A stretch of DNA of 64,000 nt, from positions 124,001-188,000 of the forward strand of contig JBGUOH010000003.1 of NCBI GenBank assembly GCA_045117995.1. The letters run 5' to 3'. The notes beneath the pieces are model-generated. The model ran no database searches. It worked only from the letters and a program-made list of their open reading frames with translations, and was not told the origin of the DNA. The stretch's first letter is position 1. Each line of letters begins with the position of its first letter. The translations under genes and the position numbers were made by a program. This document shows positions 16,584 to 25,377 of this stretch, one piece after another. The stretch comes from RUG14515 sp045117995 (lineage in GTDB: Bacteria; Bacillota_I; Bacilli_A; RFN20; CAG-826).

Positions 16584-17510
16584 ATGGATTTCGCAGAGCT
16601 AATACGTTTGACATTAAGCATGGGCTTACCATGCTGTCTATTGGCCCTCGGTGTATTCTTAACATTTAGAATACTCGATTTCGCTGATATGACCGCTGAA
16701 GGTAGTTTGTTAATTGGTGGTGCAGCATGCGCCCTCATGATTACACAAAACGTACCTCCAATTCTTGCCACATTTGTCGGCATGCTTGCCGGTGGCTTAT
16801 GCGGTTTTGTTACTGGCTTCTTAAATCGAGTATTAAAAATACCAAAGTTACTTAGTGGTATTATCACCATGACCGCATCTGGTTCTATTGCCTTATTATT
16901 ATTTGGCTTAGCTAATGGTAGAATCTTTGCTTCTGAAATCAATGGCATTGATAACTCTAAAACAATTTTTGGTTTCTTAGATCCAAAATTCTTCCATGGT
17001 TGGCAACAAGTTATGGTCGTGGCGGTCATCGTTGCAATTGTCTTAGGTGTAGCGTATTTCTTCTTTGGTACTGAATATGGCATGGCTATCCGTGCTACTG
17101 GTATCAATGAGAAAATGGCTAAATCACAAGGCATTAACACCACAGTAACCACAATTATCTGTGTTTCTATTAGTAACGCTCTTATCGGTTTAGCGGGTGC
17201 GCTTATCGCCCAAATCGATAGTGGTATGAACGCTCAAGGGGCAACTGGTTACCTTGTCGTTGGCTTAGCGAGTATCTTAATTGGTGAAACATTATTTGGT
17301 AAGAGATCGTTTAAAAACGCTCTTATCTCCATCAGTTTAGGTTCCATTCTTTATTTCGCTATTATCATGATTGCGACACAAGTATTCAAGATGCCAACAG
17401 ACTTAACCAAATTACTATATGCCTTCTTAATCGCTTTAGCGCTTTGTTTACCAATGATTAAATCAGGCATACTAAAACTCTTCTCAAGAAAGAATAAGGA
17501 GGCTGAATAG
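16584..17510 (+). CDS. ABC transporter permease (TrpY-like)
   Basis: 308 residues, about eight to nine hydrophobic segments, of the branched-chain/sugar-type permease family (BPD_transp_2). FRILDFADMTAEGSLLIGGA near the start and GMAIRATGINEKMAKSQGI in the cytoplasmic loop match the permeases that pair with ABC_sub_bind lipoproteins. It starts two bases after the lipoprotein stop and stops two bases before the ATPase start, so the three are one translational unit. It would form the membrane channel for the predicted aromatic amino-acid importer. Confidence 0.88.
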   Translation: MDFAELIRLTLSMGLPCCLLALGVFLTFRILDFADMTAEGSLLIGGAACALMITQNVPPILATFVGMLAGGLCGFVTGFLNRVLKIPKLLSGIITMTASGSIALLLFGLANGRIFASEINGIDNSKTIFGFLDPKFFHGWQQVMVVAVIVAIVLGVAYFFFGTEYGMAIRATGINEKMAKSQGINTTVTTIICVSISNALIGLAGALIAQIDSGMNAQGATGYLVVGLASILIGETLFGKRSFKNALISISLGSILYFAIIMIATQVFKMPTDLTKLLYAFLIALALCLPMIKSGILKLFSRKNKEAE

Positions 17511-17512
17511 TT

Positions 17513-18526
17513 ATGTTAGAACTTAAAAACGTTACCAAAACATTCAACCTCACTGGTAATAAAGAAGACCTAAGGGTGGCCCTTGACCACGTTAATTTAC
17601 AAATCGAAAGTGGTGAATTCGTCACCATCATCGGTAGTAATGGTTCTGGTAAAAGTACCACAATGAACATTCTTACTGGTGTCATTAAACCAGATTCAGG
17701 CCAAGTCTTATTAAATGATGTTGATATTACCAAGATGGAAGAACATCAACGCGCCGCTTATTTCGGTCACGTCTTCCAAGACCCAATGATGGGTACATGT
17801 GGTGAAATGTCAGTCATTGAAAACTTAGAAATTGCTTATAGACGTGGTAGAAAACACTCACCATTCTTATGGGGCTTTAGAAAATCTCACAAAAAAGAAT
17901 TCATCCGTGAATTAAAGAGATTTGATTTAGGTTTAGAAGATAGACTTAATCAAAAAGTAGGTGTGATGTCTGGTGGTCAAAGACAAGCTTTAACTCTTTT
18001 AATGGCAACGATGCGTAATAAACCAACACATAAGACCGTTAAAAAGGACTACATCACATTCTCAGAAAAAGACCACGATGTCGCTAAAAAAGAGTTTGAA
18101 AGCGTCTATAAACCCGCTTTAGTGGAATACAAAAACCAAAAAGCGCAAATTAGAAAGAACAAATACTTATCTTTCAAAGAAAAGCGTGAAGCGCTCGCAA
18201 ACGCGTATGAAGAATTTGATAAGAAGATTCGTCAATTTGACTTAACTAAACAAATCCTTTTATTAGACGAACATACCGCTGCTCTTGATCCAAAGACAGC
18301 GAAGAAAGTCTTGGAATTAACAGATAAAATCGTCAAAGAAAATCAAATGACAACATTAATGATTACCCATAACATGAAAGACGCTATTACATATGGTAAC
18401 CGTCTCATTATGTTCCATACTGGTCACATCATTTTTGATGTCAGAGGCGAAGAAAAAGCAAAACTAACCGTCGAAGATTTGTTAAAAAAATTCGATGAGG
18501 CCGATAAAAAAGCAATCGAAATGTAG
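17513..18526 (+). CDS. ABC transporter ATPase with insertion before Walker B (TrpZ-like)
   Basis: 337 residues; the family is usually near 250-260. Walker A is GSNGSGKST (about residues 43-51), the Q-loop VFQDPMMGT, the signature MSGGQRQ at 152-158, Walker B ILLLDEH with Asp252/Glu253, and the switch His in MITHNM. Signature Ser to Walker B Asp is normally about 23 residues; here it is 99, so about 75 residues are inserted (roughly 170-240). The insert is highly charged (Lys/Glu-rich, YKPALVEYKNQKAQIRKNK) and probably a helical hairpin. AAGGAGG overlaps the permease end. No terminator is evident before the next promoter. Confidence 0.9.
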   Translation: MLELKNVTKTFNLTGNKEDLRVALDHVNLQIESGEFVTIIGSNGSGKSTTMNILTGVIKPDSGQVLLNDVDITKMEEHQRAAYFGHVFQDPMMGTCGEMSVIENLEIAYRRGRKHSPFLWGFRKSHKKEFIRELKRFDLGLEDRLNQKVGVMSGGQRQALTLLMATMRNKPTHKTVKKDYITFSEKDHDVAKKEFESVYKPALVEYKNQKAQIRKNKYLSFKEKREALANAYEEFDKKIRQFDLTKQILLLDEHTAALDPKTAKKVLELTDKIVKENQMTTLMITHNMKDAITYGNRLIMFHTGHIIFDVRGEEKAKLTVEDLLKKFDEADKKAIEM

Positions 18527-18577
18527 CATATCCCCCATGTTACACTGTACCAATTTCGCGAGTTATGCGCGCTAGTG

Positions 18578-18605
18578 TGGACATGATAATATTTTCGGCT
18601 ATAAT
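18578..18605 (+). promoter_or_regulatory. Promoter of degV, leaderless-type
   Basis: TGGACA (18578-18583), 16 bases, TATAAT (18600-18605). The ATG is at 18615, nine bases after the -10 box, with no ribosome site between. Confidence 0.7.
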
Positions 18606-18614
18606 ATTCGTGTT

Positions 18615-19469
18615 ATGAAAATTGCTATTTCCGTCGAATCTACTGTCGACCTATCTAAAGAACTAATTAAACAATACAACTTAGAGATGATTCCATTCAC
18701 CGTCTTACTCGGCGAAACCGCCTATTTAGATGGTGATATCACCTCCCAAGACATCTTTGACTTCGTTGCTAAAGAAAAAGTCTTACCACGCACCAGTGCG
18801 ATTAACGATTTCCAATATCGTGAATATTTTGATGACTTACTCGCTAAAGGATATGAGGCTATTGTCCATATTTCTTTAAGCTCTGAAATCTCTTCTTCAT
18901 GTAGCCACGCTCAACAAATCGCTAGTAAATACGATAACGTTTATATTATCGATTCAAGAAGCTTATCTACCGGTATTGCTTTACAAGCGATCTACGCTGC
19001 TAAGTTAAGAGACAAAGGCCTTAAACCAGAAGAAATCGTAGAGAAAGTTAAGGCACGTATCCCTTATGTTCAAGCAAGCTTTGTTATTCAAACACTTGAA
19101 TACTTACATAAAGGTGGTAGATGTTCTGGCTTATTAAGATTTGGTGCAACCATTCTTAGAATCAAGCCACAAATCATCGTCAGTGATGGTAAAATGGCTC
19201 CTGCTAAAAAGTACATTGGTCGTAAGACACAAGTTATTGCAGGATACTGCAAAGACACATTAGAACAATTTGCCAATCCAGATCTCTCTGTCGCCTTCGT
19301 GACACATACACAAGCGACACCTGAAATGGTCGCTGTGGCTATTGAAGCCTTAAAGAATCGTGGATTCAAAACAATCTATGAAACTAATGCAGGCGCCACA
19401 ATTACAAGTCACTGTGGTCCACAAACACTTGGTATCCTGTTCATTAATGACGGATTGAACGAAGACTAA
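18615..19469 (+). CDS. DegV-family fatty-acid-binding protein
   Basis: 284 residues. It starts IAISVESTVDLSKELIKQYN and has PRTSAINDFQY, VHISLSSEISSS and SRSLSTGIALQ, the blocks that bind the fatty-acid carboxylate in DegV/FakB proteins. FakB proteins present fatty acids to the kinase FakA for phospholipid synthesis. No fakA is nearby. The ATG is nine bases from a TATAAT, so the message would have almost no 5' untranslated region. A bidirectional terminator follows. Confidence 0.9.
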   Translation: MKIAISVESTVDLSKELIKQYNLEMIPFTVLLGETAYLDGDITSQDIFDFVAKEKVLPRTSAINDFQYREYFDDLLAKGYEAIVHISLSSEISSSCSHAQQIASKYDNVYIIDSRSLSTGIALQAIYAAKLRDKGLKPEEIVEKVKARIPYVQASFVIQTLEYLHKGGRCSGLLRFGATILRIKPQIIVSDGKMAPAKKYIGRKTQVIAGYCKDTLEQFANPDLSVAFVTHTQATPEMVAVAIEALKNRGFKTIYETNAGATITSHCGPQTLGILFINDGLNED

Positions 19470-19471
19470 AA

Positions 19472-19497
19472 AAACTGGCAATCGCCAGTTTTCTTTT
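19472..19497. terminator. Bidirectional terminator
   Basis: AAACTGGC / GCCAGTTT stem with AATC loop, T-run to the right and A-run to the left, between converging genes. Confidence 0.85.
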
Positions 19498-20108
19498 TAC
19501 TTCTTTCTATTTCTTCTAAATAGATACCAAATGATTTCGAGTATTTCTAATGGAATAGCCACCACGAATAATAATGGAAGTGGTAAGTTCATCACCACTA
19601 AAAAGGTGAGGAACAATGATAACGCTGATGTCCAAATAATAATGGACGCAGCAATCATTCTTAAAAATCTATTGTGATAGATGAATTCCCAAACCACCAA
19701 GATAATGCCAGTCACTAATGTACCATAGATGAATGTTAACCATGGTTTGAATGGATAGGAATTACCTAATAAGGTATTAAGTAAGAAGAATGTAATAACA
19801 GTGACTAACCAACCTAAACCAATGGATAAGAGTTTAAGGTATGTTTGTTTTCTCTTTTTGCTTTGAGAAAGCTTCACGGCTTTATGTTCGCTTTGGAAGA
19901 AGTCGTCAACGTTGATACCATAGAAATCCGCGAGTGATTTCAAAACAAAAATATCAGGGAAACCTTCGCCTCTTTCCCACTTAGAAACAGACTTATCGGA
20001 ATAGTTAAACTTTTCCGCGAGTTCTAATTGGGTAAGACCACTGGCCTTACGATAGTAAGCGAGATTCTTCGCTAGTTGTTCTTGTTGGCTAATAATATCG
20101 TTTTCCAT
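19497..20108 (-). CDS. XRE-type HTH regulator with membrane tail
   Basis: 203 residues. Residues about 12-66 are a Cro/C1 helix-turn-helix (LAYYRKASGLTQLELAEKFNYSDKSVSKWERGEGFPDI). After a basic linker come about four hydrophobic segments (about 90-200). Such XRE proteins with a membrane C-terminus are common in Firmicutes and may sense an envelope signal. The target is not known. It is a single gene; the ATG has a TAAAAT box about 15 bases upstream and no clear Shine-Dalgarno. Confidence 0.8.
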   Translation of the reverse strand: MENDIISQQEQLAKNLAYYRKASGLTQLELAEKFNYSDKSVSKWERGEGFPDIFVLKSLADFYGINVDDFFQSEHKAVKLSQSKKRKQTYLKLLSIGLGWLVTVITFFLLNTLLGNSYPFKPWLTFIYGTLVTGIILVVWEFIYHNRFLRMIAASIIIWTSALSLFLTFLVVMNLPLPLLFVVAIPLEILEIIWYLFRRNRKK

Positions 20109-20175
20109 AAATGCGTTTAGATTTTATTAAAAAATATATAAAAAGGCAAACTTTATGCAATAATCTTGCTTCAAA

Positions 20176-21336
20176 TTAGTCTTTTTGTTTTAAGAATTGT
20201 TTGAGGAAGAGAATAGTGCGGCGATTAATCATTTGCATGGAATAAAGCTTATTCGCATCTGTATTCGCCTTTTTAATTAATTCGCTTCTCTTTTCTTTAG
20301 TGGTGTTAAGCGCAGTCTTTAAACCCTTAAGCAAATCATAGATTTCGTTGCTCTTGATCCACACTGCATCATCTTCAAAGTATTTCTTGAAATGACGGTT
20401 TCTAACGCTCACTAAGATGGAATCGGCATTGAGATAATCCACAATATTATCTGGGATTAAGTAACGGTCAAAGTCTTCAGAATATGGACATGGATTAATG
20501 TTCACTAATGATTGATTAGCGAATGAGATAACATCATCGCTTTGGAGCATACCCATATTAATAATGTTATGGCTACCATCAATAGCCTTTTCTAGGTGTT
20601 CTTTATTACCGTGATAGCCAGAGATATAAAGATTGATATCAGGATTATCTAATTCTTTAAAGGCTTTGATTAATTCATAAACGCCAAATCTTTCTTCTAA
20701 AGAACCGTTATAAAAGATGTATTTGCCGTAGTGGTTTTTATTCTTTTGTGTAACCTTGGTATCAAGGATACCTTCAAACGACATATTCGCTCTATTGCTC
20801 TTATTGAATAATTCATTCAAACCTGGCGTTAAGGTAATATAACCAGATAAATTACTAGCCTTACCTAAAAGGTACTTTGTGTAGGATGGACCTGCTGCTT
20901 TAATCATACTTGGAGTGTTATTACACACACCGATGATTGGTAAGTTATATTTCTTAGCAAAAGCGGTGGAGTTATTTAAAACGTTTGGATTAAGTGTATC
21001 GGTAATAACGATTGCATCGTTAAGTTCGATACTGTTCATAATCTTTTTGCATTGAGCGTTGATTGATAAATAACGCTGTAGTTTCAATCTTCTAATACCG
21101 ACATAGTGCCAGGTAATCTTACCTTCTGTTTTAGTTTCAGGTTCTAACTTTTTGAGCTTGCAATACTTTCTAGAGAAAGGACGAATGGAGATAACTTCCA
21201 CTTCGTGAGTTAACGCTAAAGCGCGAATTAAACGGTTATGAAGATTTTGAATTGAGGTGTTTAAAGATTCCCACGCTGAAGAAAAGGCTGCATAGTCCTC
21301 TTTCTTAAGTGCGGTTGTAAAATAGATAATCTTCAT
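20176..21336 (-). CDS. Glycosyltransferase, GT4-like
   Basis: 386 residues from ATG 21336 (MKIIYFTTALKKED). Upstream in-frame ATGs at 21345 and 21375 exist; the first-strand-like MKIIYF start is the usual beginning of a GT-B fold. The middle has YIFYNGSLEERFGVYELIKAFKEL, a typical GT4 linker, and the C-terminal half has GMLQSDDVISFANQSLVNINP and EDFDRYLIPDNIVDYLNA, the donor-sugar side with a variant E-x7-E-like region. The acceptor is unknown. It stands alone, divergent from ung with about 90 bases between. Confidence 0.7.
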   Translation of the reverse strand: MKIIYFTTALKKEDYAAFSSAWESLNTSIQNLHNRLIRALALTHEVEVISIRPFSRKYCKLKKLEPETKTEGKITWHYVGIRRLKLQRYLSINAQCKKIMNSIELNDAIVITDTLNPNVLNNSTAFAKKYNLPIIGVCNNTPSMIKAAGPSYTKYLLGKASNLSGYITLTPGLNELFNKSNRANMSFEGILDTKVTQKNKNHYGKYIFYNGSLEERFGVYELIKAFKELDNPDINLYISGYHGNKEHLEKAIDGSHNIINMGMLQSDDVISFANQSLVNINPCPYSEDFDRYLIPDNIVDYLNADSILVSVRNRHFKKYFEDDAVWIKSNEIYDLLKGLKTALNTTKEKRSELIKKANTDANKLYSMQMINRRTILFLKQFLKQKD

Positions 21337-21423
21337 ATACTTCATTTTGTTTGGCGTGGCCAAACACACCCACATTATAAAGTTTTATCTTCCTGAATAA
21401 CATAAAAATGTTAAAATTGGTGC

Positions 21424-22098
21424 ATGGAAAAGACACCAAAGACATGGAATGAGTTCTTTAAGAAACTCCAAAATGAAGAGTTTTGTTTAAAGCTTAACGA
21501 CTTTCTAAACAAAGAATATCGAGACTATACTTGTTACCCACCTAGGGAACTTTTATTTAACGCTTTTAGATTAACTCCATTAGATAAAGTCAAAGTGGTC
21601 ATTATTGGTCAAGATCCATATCATGAACCAGGTCAAGCGATGGGTTTATCTTTCTCTGTACCTGAAGGAATTAAGGTTCCTCCATCATTAATTAACATCT
21701 ACAAAGAGATTGCTCAAGAGTATGATTACAAAATGGATTTCTCTTCTGGAGACTTAACCTATTTAGCAAATCAAGGCGTTCTTCTTTTAAACTCCATTTT
21801 ATCCGTCAGAGCGCATCAAGCTTTAAGTCACAATATTGAAGAATATAGACAGTTTTTAGCGGCAGTCTTAGAAGTTTTAGATAAACAAACAACTCCAATG
21901 GTTTTTCTTCTCTGGGGAGGACCAGCGAGAAAATTAAAGGGCTATTTGCATAACCCTTCTCATTTGATCTTAGAATGTATTCATCCATCGCCTTTAGCCG
22001 CGAATCATGGGGGATGGTTTGGAAATAACCATTTTAAAAAGGCCAATCAATATCTTCACGATAATGGTGTGAAAGAAATCAACTGGCCTAATATTTAA
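21424..22098 (+). CDS. ung: Uracil-DNA glycosylase
   Basis: 224 residues, full length for family 1 UDG. The catalytic water-activating motif GQDPYH is at residues 62-67 (Asp64, His67), followed by GLSFSVPEG. The C-terminal HPSPLAA loop inserts into the minor groove. It removes uracil from DNA to start base-excision repair. A TAAAAT box lies at 21412-21417, only six bases before the ATG, and there is no Shine-Dalgarno, so translation is probably leaderless. It converges with thiT with five bases between and no visible terminator. Confidence 0.95.
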   Translation: MEKTPKTWNEFFKKLQNEEFCLKLNDFLNKEYRDYTCYPPRELLFNAFRLTPLDKVKVVIIGQDPYHEPGQAMGLSFSVPEGIKVPPSLINIYKEIAQEYDYKMDFSSGDLTYLANQGVLLLNSILSVRAHQALSHNIEEYRQFLAAVLEVLDKQTTPMVFLLWGGPARKLKGYLHNPSHLILECIHPSPLAANHGGWFGNNHFKKANQYLHDNGVKEINWPNI

Positions 22099-22103
22099 GT
22101 TAA

Positions 22104-23189
22104 TTATTGAGCGACTGTTTGCTGTTCGCGAACAATTGGATAACGTCTATTAATGCTGATTAATGGTCCATAGATCGCAATGAATGCGAGAGTGGAAATT
22201 AAACCAGATAATGGAATGTAGAAGGCATTATATTCTAATGCCGCTTTTAAGTTGTAGCCATACACTACAATCGAAGAGACGTTAGAACCGATATATCTTA
22301 CCGCAGTGCTTAATAAACCCGCTAATAAGATAAAGATGATACCTTTGACGTTGTATGTCTTTTGTTCTTTGGAGAAGATGAACTTTCTAAAGAAGCCCAT
22401 GACCGCCACAGAACCAAAACCAATTAAGTAATCGAATGGGTAGCAGGCAAAGCCATAACCATCAGTAAGGCAAGTTAACAAACCGTAGATAATACCACCA
22501 GCGATGAAACCATGTTGTGGGCCATGTCTTAAAGCGATGACCATTAATGGTAACATTTGGAAGTTGATGGAACCACCTGTTGGACCAACAGGGATTTTGA
22601 TGAAATTGAGAACAAAGGCAAGGGAGATTAAAACACCTTCTTCAACAATTTCTCTAACGGTATGTTGTTTGTTACTTGCCATCGTGAATGCGAAAGCAAA
22701 ATTGGTAAAGGCAATGCCTAAACCGCTACCCCAGGACAACGTGACGTCATGTAATGAAGCACTAAAACCTTCCTGGGTTTGATCACCCACGATTTTAGCA
22801 TAATCCATGACCGCATTTTCGTCTGATTTAAAGAACTCCTTACTTAAGATAATCATGCACATCGCAAGTAAGAAAAAGATACCGCTCGCAGCTAATAGTT
22901 CTTTTTTAAGTAAACTCGATGCGGCTACACCAATGCCAATCACAATTAAACCTAATGTGATGTACATTGTGTAATTGAGTTTGAAGCTGCTAGTGAAGTA
23001 TGTGATTAAGTTTACATTGTAAACATAATCAGTTTTACTAATTCTGTCACCAGTGACTGTGTCATAAACAGCTTCTCTAATTTCATAATTTAGAATTGGT
23101 AATAGTAAAACTAAGATAGCTAGAACTGCGCTTCCGATAGCGAACATCCAGCCATACTTTTGCCAAAATGTTTGAGAAGTTTCTTCCAT
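22104..23189 (-). CDS. thiT: Thiamine transporter ThiT (ECF S component) with N-terminal extension
   Basis: 361 residues; ThiT alone is about 190. The C-terminal half (about 180-355) is ThiT/YuaJ: EEGVLISLAFVLNF, IKIPVGPTGGSINFQMLPL, LRHGPQHGFIAG and LTDGYGFACYPFDYL. The N-terminal half adds about four membrane helices (about 14-33, 65-85, 88-110, 150-172) with a polar loop between the first two; I do not recognise this part. It would bind thiamine and pass it through a shared ECF module encoded elsewhere. A TPP riboswitch precedes it, which fixes the substrate class. AAGGAGGTCC is the ribosome site. Confidence 0.9.
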   Translation of the reverse strand: MEETSQTFWQKYGWMFAIGSAVLAILVLLLPILNYEIREAVYDTVTGDRISKTDYVYNVNLITYFTSSFKLNYTMYITLGLIVIGIGVAASSLLKKELLAASGIFFLLAMCMIILSKEFFKSDENAVMDYAKIVGDQTQEGFSASLHDVTLSWGSGLGIAFTNFAFAFTMASNKQHTVREIVEEGVLISLAFVLNFIKIPVGPTGGSINFQMLPLMVIALRHGPQHGFIAGGIIYGLLTCLTDGYGFACYPFDYLIGFGSVAVMGFFRKFIFSKEQKTYNVKGIIFILLAGLLSTAVRYIGSNVSSIVVYGYNLKAALEYNAFYIPLSGLISTLAFIAIYGPLISINRRYPIVREQQTVAQ

Positions 23190-23205
23190 ATTGGACCTCC
23201 TTATT

Positions 23206-23233
23206 AAATAAAAACCCTCAAGCTAGTCGAGGG
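23206..23233 (-). terminator. Terminator of the TPP expression platform
   Basis: On the reverse strand CCCTC / GAGGG plus two inner pairs, then TTTTTATTTAATA. It lies between the aptamer and the thiT ribosome site. Confidence 0.75.
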
Positions 23234-23338
23234 GAGAACGTTTTAAATAAAAAAGTTCCCTCCGCTAGAATTACCTAGATCAGGTACGGTCGGTCCCAAG
23301 AAGGACCCTCTCAGCCGAATTTCGTTCAGCTCCCACCA
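23206..23338 (-). promoter_or_regulatory. TPP (THI-box) riboswitch controlling thiT
   Basis: The reverse strand reads GGTGGGAGC ... CGGCTGAGAGGGTCC ... ACCTGATCTAGGTAATTCTAGCGGAGGGAAC. The CTGAGAG pyrimidine-sensor core and the ACCTGATCTRG...TAATNCYAGCG pyrophosphate core are diagnostic. The aptamer covers about 23255-23338. The terminator downstream makes it an OFF switch with TPP. Confidence 0.95.
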
Positions 23339-23341
23339 GTA

Positions 23342-23369
23342 ATCATAAACTTTTGTTTAACTAATGCAA
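23342..23369 (-). promoter_or_regulatory. Promoter of the thiT riboswitch transcript
   Basis: On the reverse strand TTGCAT, 16 bases, TATGAT. The expected start at about 23335 coincides with the riboswitch 5' end. Confidence 0.7.
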
Positions 23370-23454
23370 ATGGATTTTTGTCACATGTGATATATAAATA
23401 AGTAACATTATAAATGTTGTTGTGTTATAGTTATTACAGTTTGGAGGAACTCCC

Positions 23455-24396
23455 ATGGAAGAAAAAGATATCAAGGAAAATATGGAAGAGTTTGAAGAAG
23501 AAGTAGAAGCTCAACCATATCAAAAAGACGTTGAAGAAAAGAGAAAAGCCCTTTTTAGAGAATATTCTAAACAAAGAAGAATCAGTAACATCCTCATGGT
23601 TGTGATTCTTGTTGGTATCATTGGTGTCATGTTCTTAATTATGAATAATAGCCAAGTCTTAAAGATTATTGGTTACTGTGGCGCTGGTGCTCTTCTCGTT
23701 GGTATGATCCTTTACTACTTATTAAGTAGAAGAGGTTTCCCAAAGAAAACCAAAGAGTACATGGCTTATGTCACTAAAGTGTTAAGAGACAGACAATTCA
23801 ATGACACATACGATGATGTGAGATATAACCCAGATGAAAAAATGGCCCTCGCTGATTTCACTGGTGATGGTGTCTATAAAGATGCAGTCTCAATCAATTC
23901 TAGAAACGTTGTGAGAATGGACCACAAAGGTCACCACGTGACTTACGCCGAAGTGGCTTTATTAAGACCAATGCAAAAGAGACAACAAGTTCCACCTCTA
24001 TTTGTGGGTAAGTACATTACCATGCCAAATACTTTGGAATTTGAAGGTCGTTTCGTTATTGCTTATAAGAATCCTAAACAACCATACGACTTGCCAAATA
24101 ATGTCGATGATTTAGAAGTCTTAGAAGAAAAAGAAGATTTAGTGGTCTATGGTCCAAAGGACGCTGACTTCCGTAAAGTCTTAGGTGGTAGCTTCATTAA
24201 TGATGTTCGTAGAATCAGATTAGATAATCATTTATTCAATGTTAACGTCGTTATCTGGGCTGGCCATTCCGCTGCATATTTAAGTTATGACGATGGTGTG
24301 ATGGCTATTCCGTTTGAAAAACCATTTGACTATGAAGGATTTGAGCAATCCTGCAAAGACGTTGATGCTCTCGTGAGATTATTAGCAGGAGAATAA
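23455..24396 (+). CDS. Two-span membrane protein of unknown function
   Basis: 313 residues. An acidic and then basic N-terminus (1-42) precedes two hydrophobic segments (about 48-68 and 74-95). A cytoplasmic or external mixed alpha/beta domain of about 210 residues follows. No recognised motif was found. GGAGGAACTCCC precedes the ATG. It starts a run of closely spaced genes (1-2 base gaps) leading into the t6A-modification genes, so it is probably the first gene of that operon. Confidence 0.6.
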   Translation: MEEKDIKENMEEFEEEVEAQPYQKDVEEKRKALFREYSKQRRISNILMVVILVGIIGVMFLIMNNSQVLKIIGYCGAGALLVGMILYYLLSRRGFPKKTKEYMAYVTKVLRDRQFNDTYDDVRYNPDEKMALADFTGDGVYKDAVSINSRNVVRMDHKGHHVTYAEVALLRPMQKRQQVPPLFVGKYITMPNTLEFEGRFVIAYKNPKQPYDLPNNVDDLEVLEEKEDLVVYGPKDADFRKVLGGSFINDVRRIRLDNHLFNVNVVIWAGHSAAYLSYDDGVMAIPFEKPFDYEGFEQSCKDVDALVRLLAGE

Positions 24397-24397
24397 T

Positions 24398-24928
24398 ATG
24401 TCATCCGTCGGACGTTGGTATAGTATCCGTTGTTATAAACATAATGGTGCCTTACATCGTGTTTGGGACCGTGGTTTAGTATTAGAAAACAACGAAGACT
24501 ATCTAGTCATAGCGACTAAAAAGGCCAAAGTTATTGAGGCTAATGGCCGCTGCTGGTTTACTAAAGAACCAGCGGTCACCATCTTCTCTAAAAAAGAATG
24601 GTGGAATGTTATCTGCATGATGAAGAAAGATGGCGTTTGCTATTACTGCAATATCGCTTCTCCAAGCATCATCGATAAAGACTCAATCAAATATATTGAT
24701 TATGATTTAGACGCTAAGCTCTTTCATGACAATGAAATTAGAGTCTTAGACGAAAAAGAATATCTACACCATAAAAATACTTATCAATATAGTGACGAAT
24801 TAGATGCGGTTCTAAAGAACCAAACCAAGATTATCGTTGAAAGAATGCGTAAACGCGAATTTCCTTTTAATGACGAACTTATCAACAACTACTTCGCACA
24901 ATATTTAGAAAGCACAAAGAAAGAATAA
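24398..24928 (+). CDS. DUF402 nucleoside tri-/diphosphatase (Ntdp/YgaC-like)
   Basis: 176 residues, colinear with Bacillus YgaC and the Staphylococcus Ntdp. It has SIRCYKHNGALHRVW at the start, GRCWFTKEPAVTIF, WWNVICMMKKDGVCYYCNIASP and IKYIDYDLDAKLF. In this family the aromatic and Asp residues of the YYCNIASP and YIDYDLD blocks form the metal/nucleotide site. It probably hydrolyses nucleoside di- and triphosphates. It overlaps nothing and sits one base from the preceding stop in the operon. Confidence 0.88.
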   Translation: MSSVGRWYSIRCYKHNGALHRVWDRGLVLENNEDYLVIATKKAKVIEANGRCWFTKEPAVTIFSKKEWWNVICMMKKDGVCYYCNIASPSIIDKDSIKYIDYDLDAKLFHDNEIRVLDEKEYLHHKNTYQYSDELDAVLKNQTKIIVERMRKREFPFNDELINNYFAQYLESTKKE

Positions 24929-24930
24929 AC

Positions 24931-25377
24931 ATGGAATATCAAATTACTACAAGAAGCGCCGAAGAAACAATGCAACTTGGGCAGAAATTTGTTGCCCTCT
25001 GTAAACCTGGTTCAACATTCTGTTTAACCGGTGATTTAGGCGCAGGAAAAACCACTCTTGTTAGAGGTATCGCCAAAGCTTTAAACATTAAAAGCGTTGT
25101 TCAATCTCCAACATTCAACATTATGAAAGTTTACTTCGATGGTGATAGACCGCTCATCCATATTGATGCCTATCGTCTCGCGGATGTGAATACCGATATT
25201 GGTTTAGATGAATACATTGGTTATGAAACCGGTATTACCGTTATTGAATGGCCAGAATTCATTAAAGATCTCATCCCAGAAACCGCTATTGAAGTGAATA
25301 TTACTCACGTCCAAGACAACGTGAGAAACATTAAGATTACAAGCGATGATAAAGAGCTTATGGAGGGATTAAAGTAA
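24931..25377 (+). CDS. tsaE: tRNA t6A threonylcarbamoyltransferase ATPase TsaE
   Basis: 148 residues, normal length. The P-loop GDLGAGKTT has Lys40 and Thr41, and SPTFNI and IEWPE blocks are as in YjeE. With TsaB and TsaD it forms the complex that transfers threonylcarbamoyl onto A37 of ANN-decoding tRNAs; TsaE ATPase resets the complex. Its TAA shares one base with the tsaB ATG. Confidence 0.95.
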   Translation: MEYQITTRSAEETMQLGQKFVALCKPGSTFCLTGDLGAGKTTLVRGIAKALNIKSVVQSPTFNIMKVYFDGDRPLIHIDAYRLADVNTDIGLDEYIGYETGITVIEWPEFIKDLIPETAIEVNITHVQDNVRNIKITSDDKELMEGLK

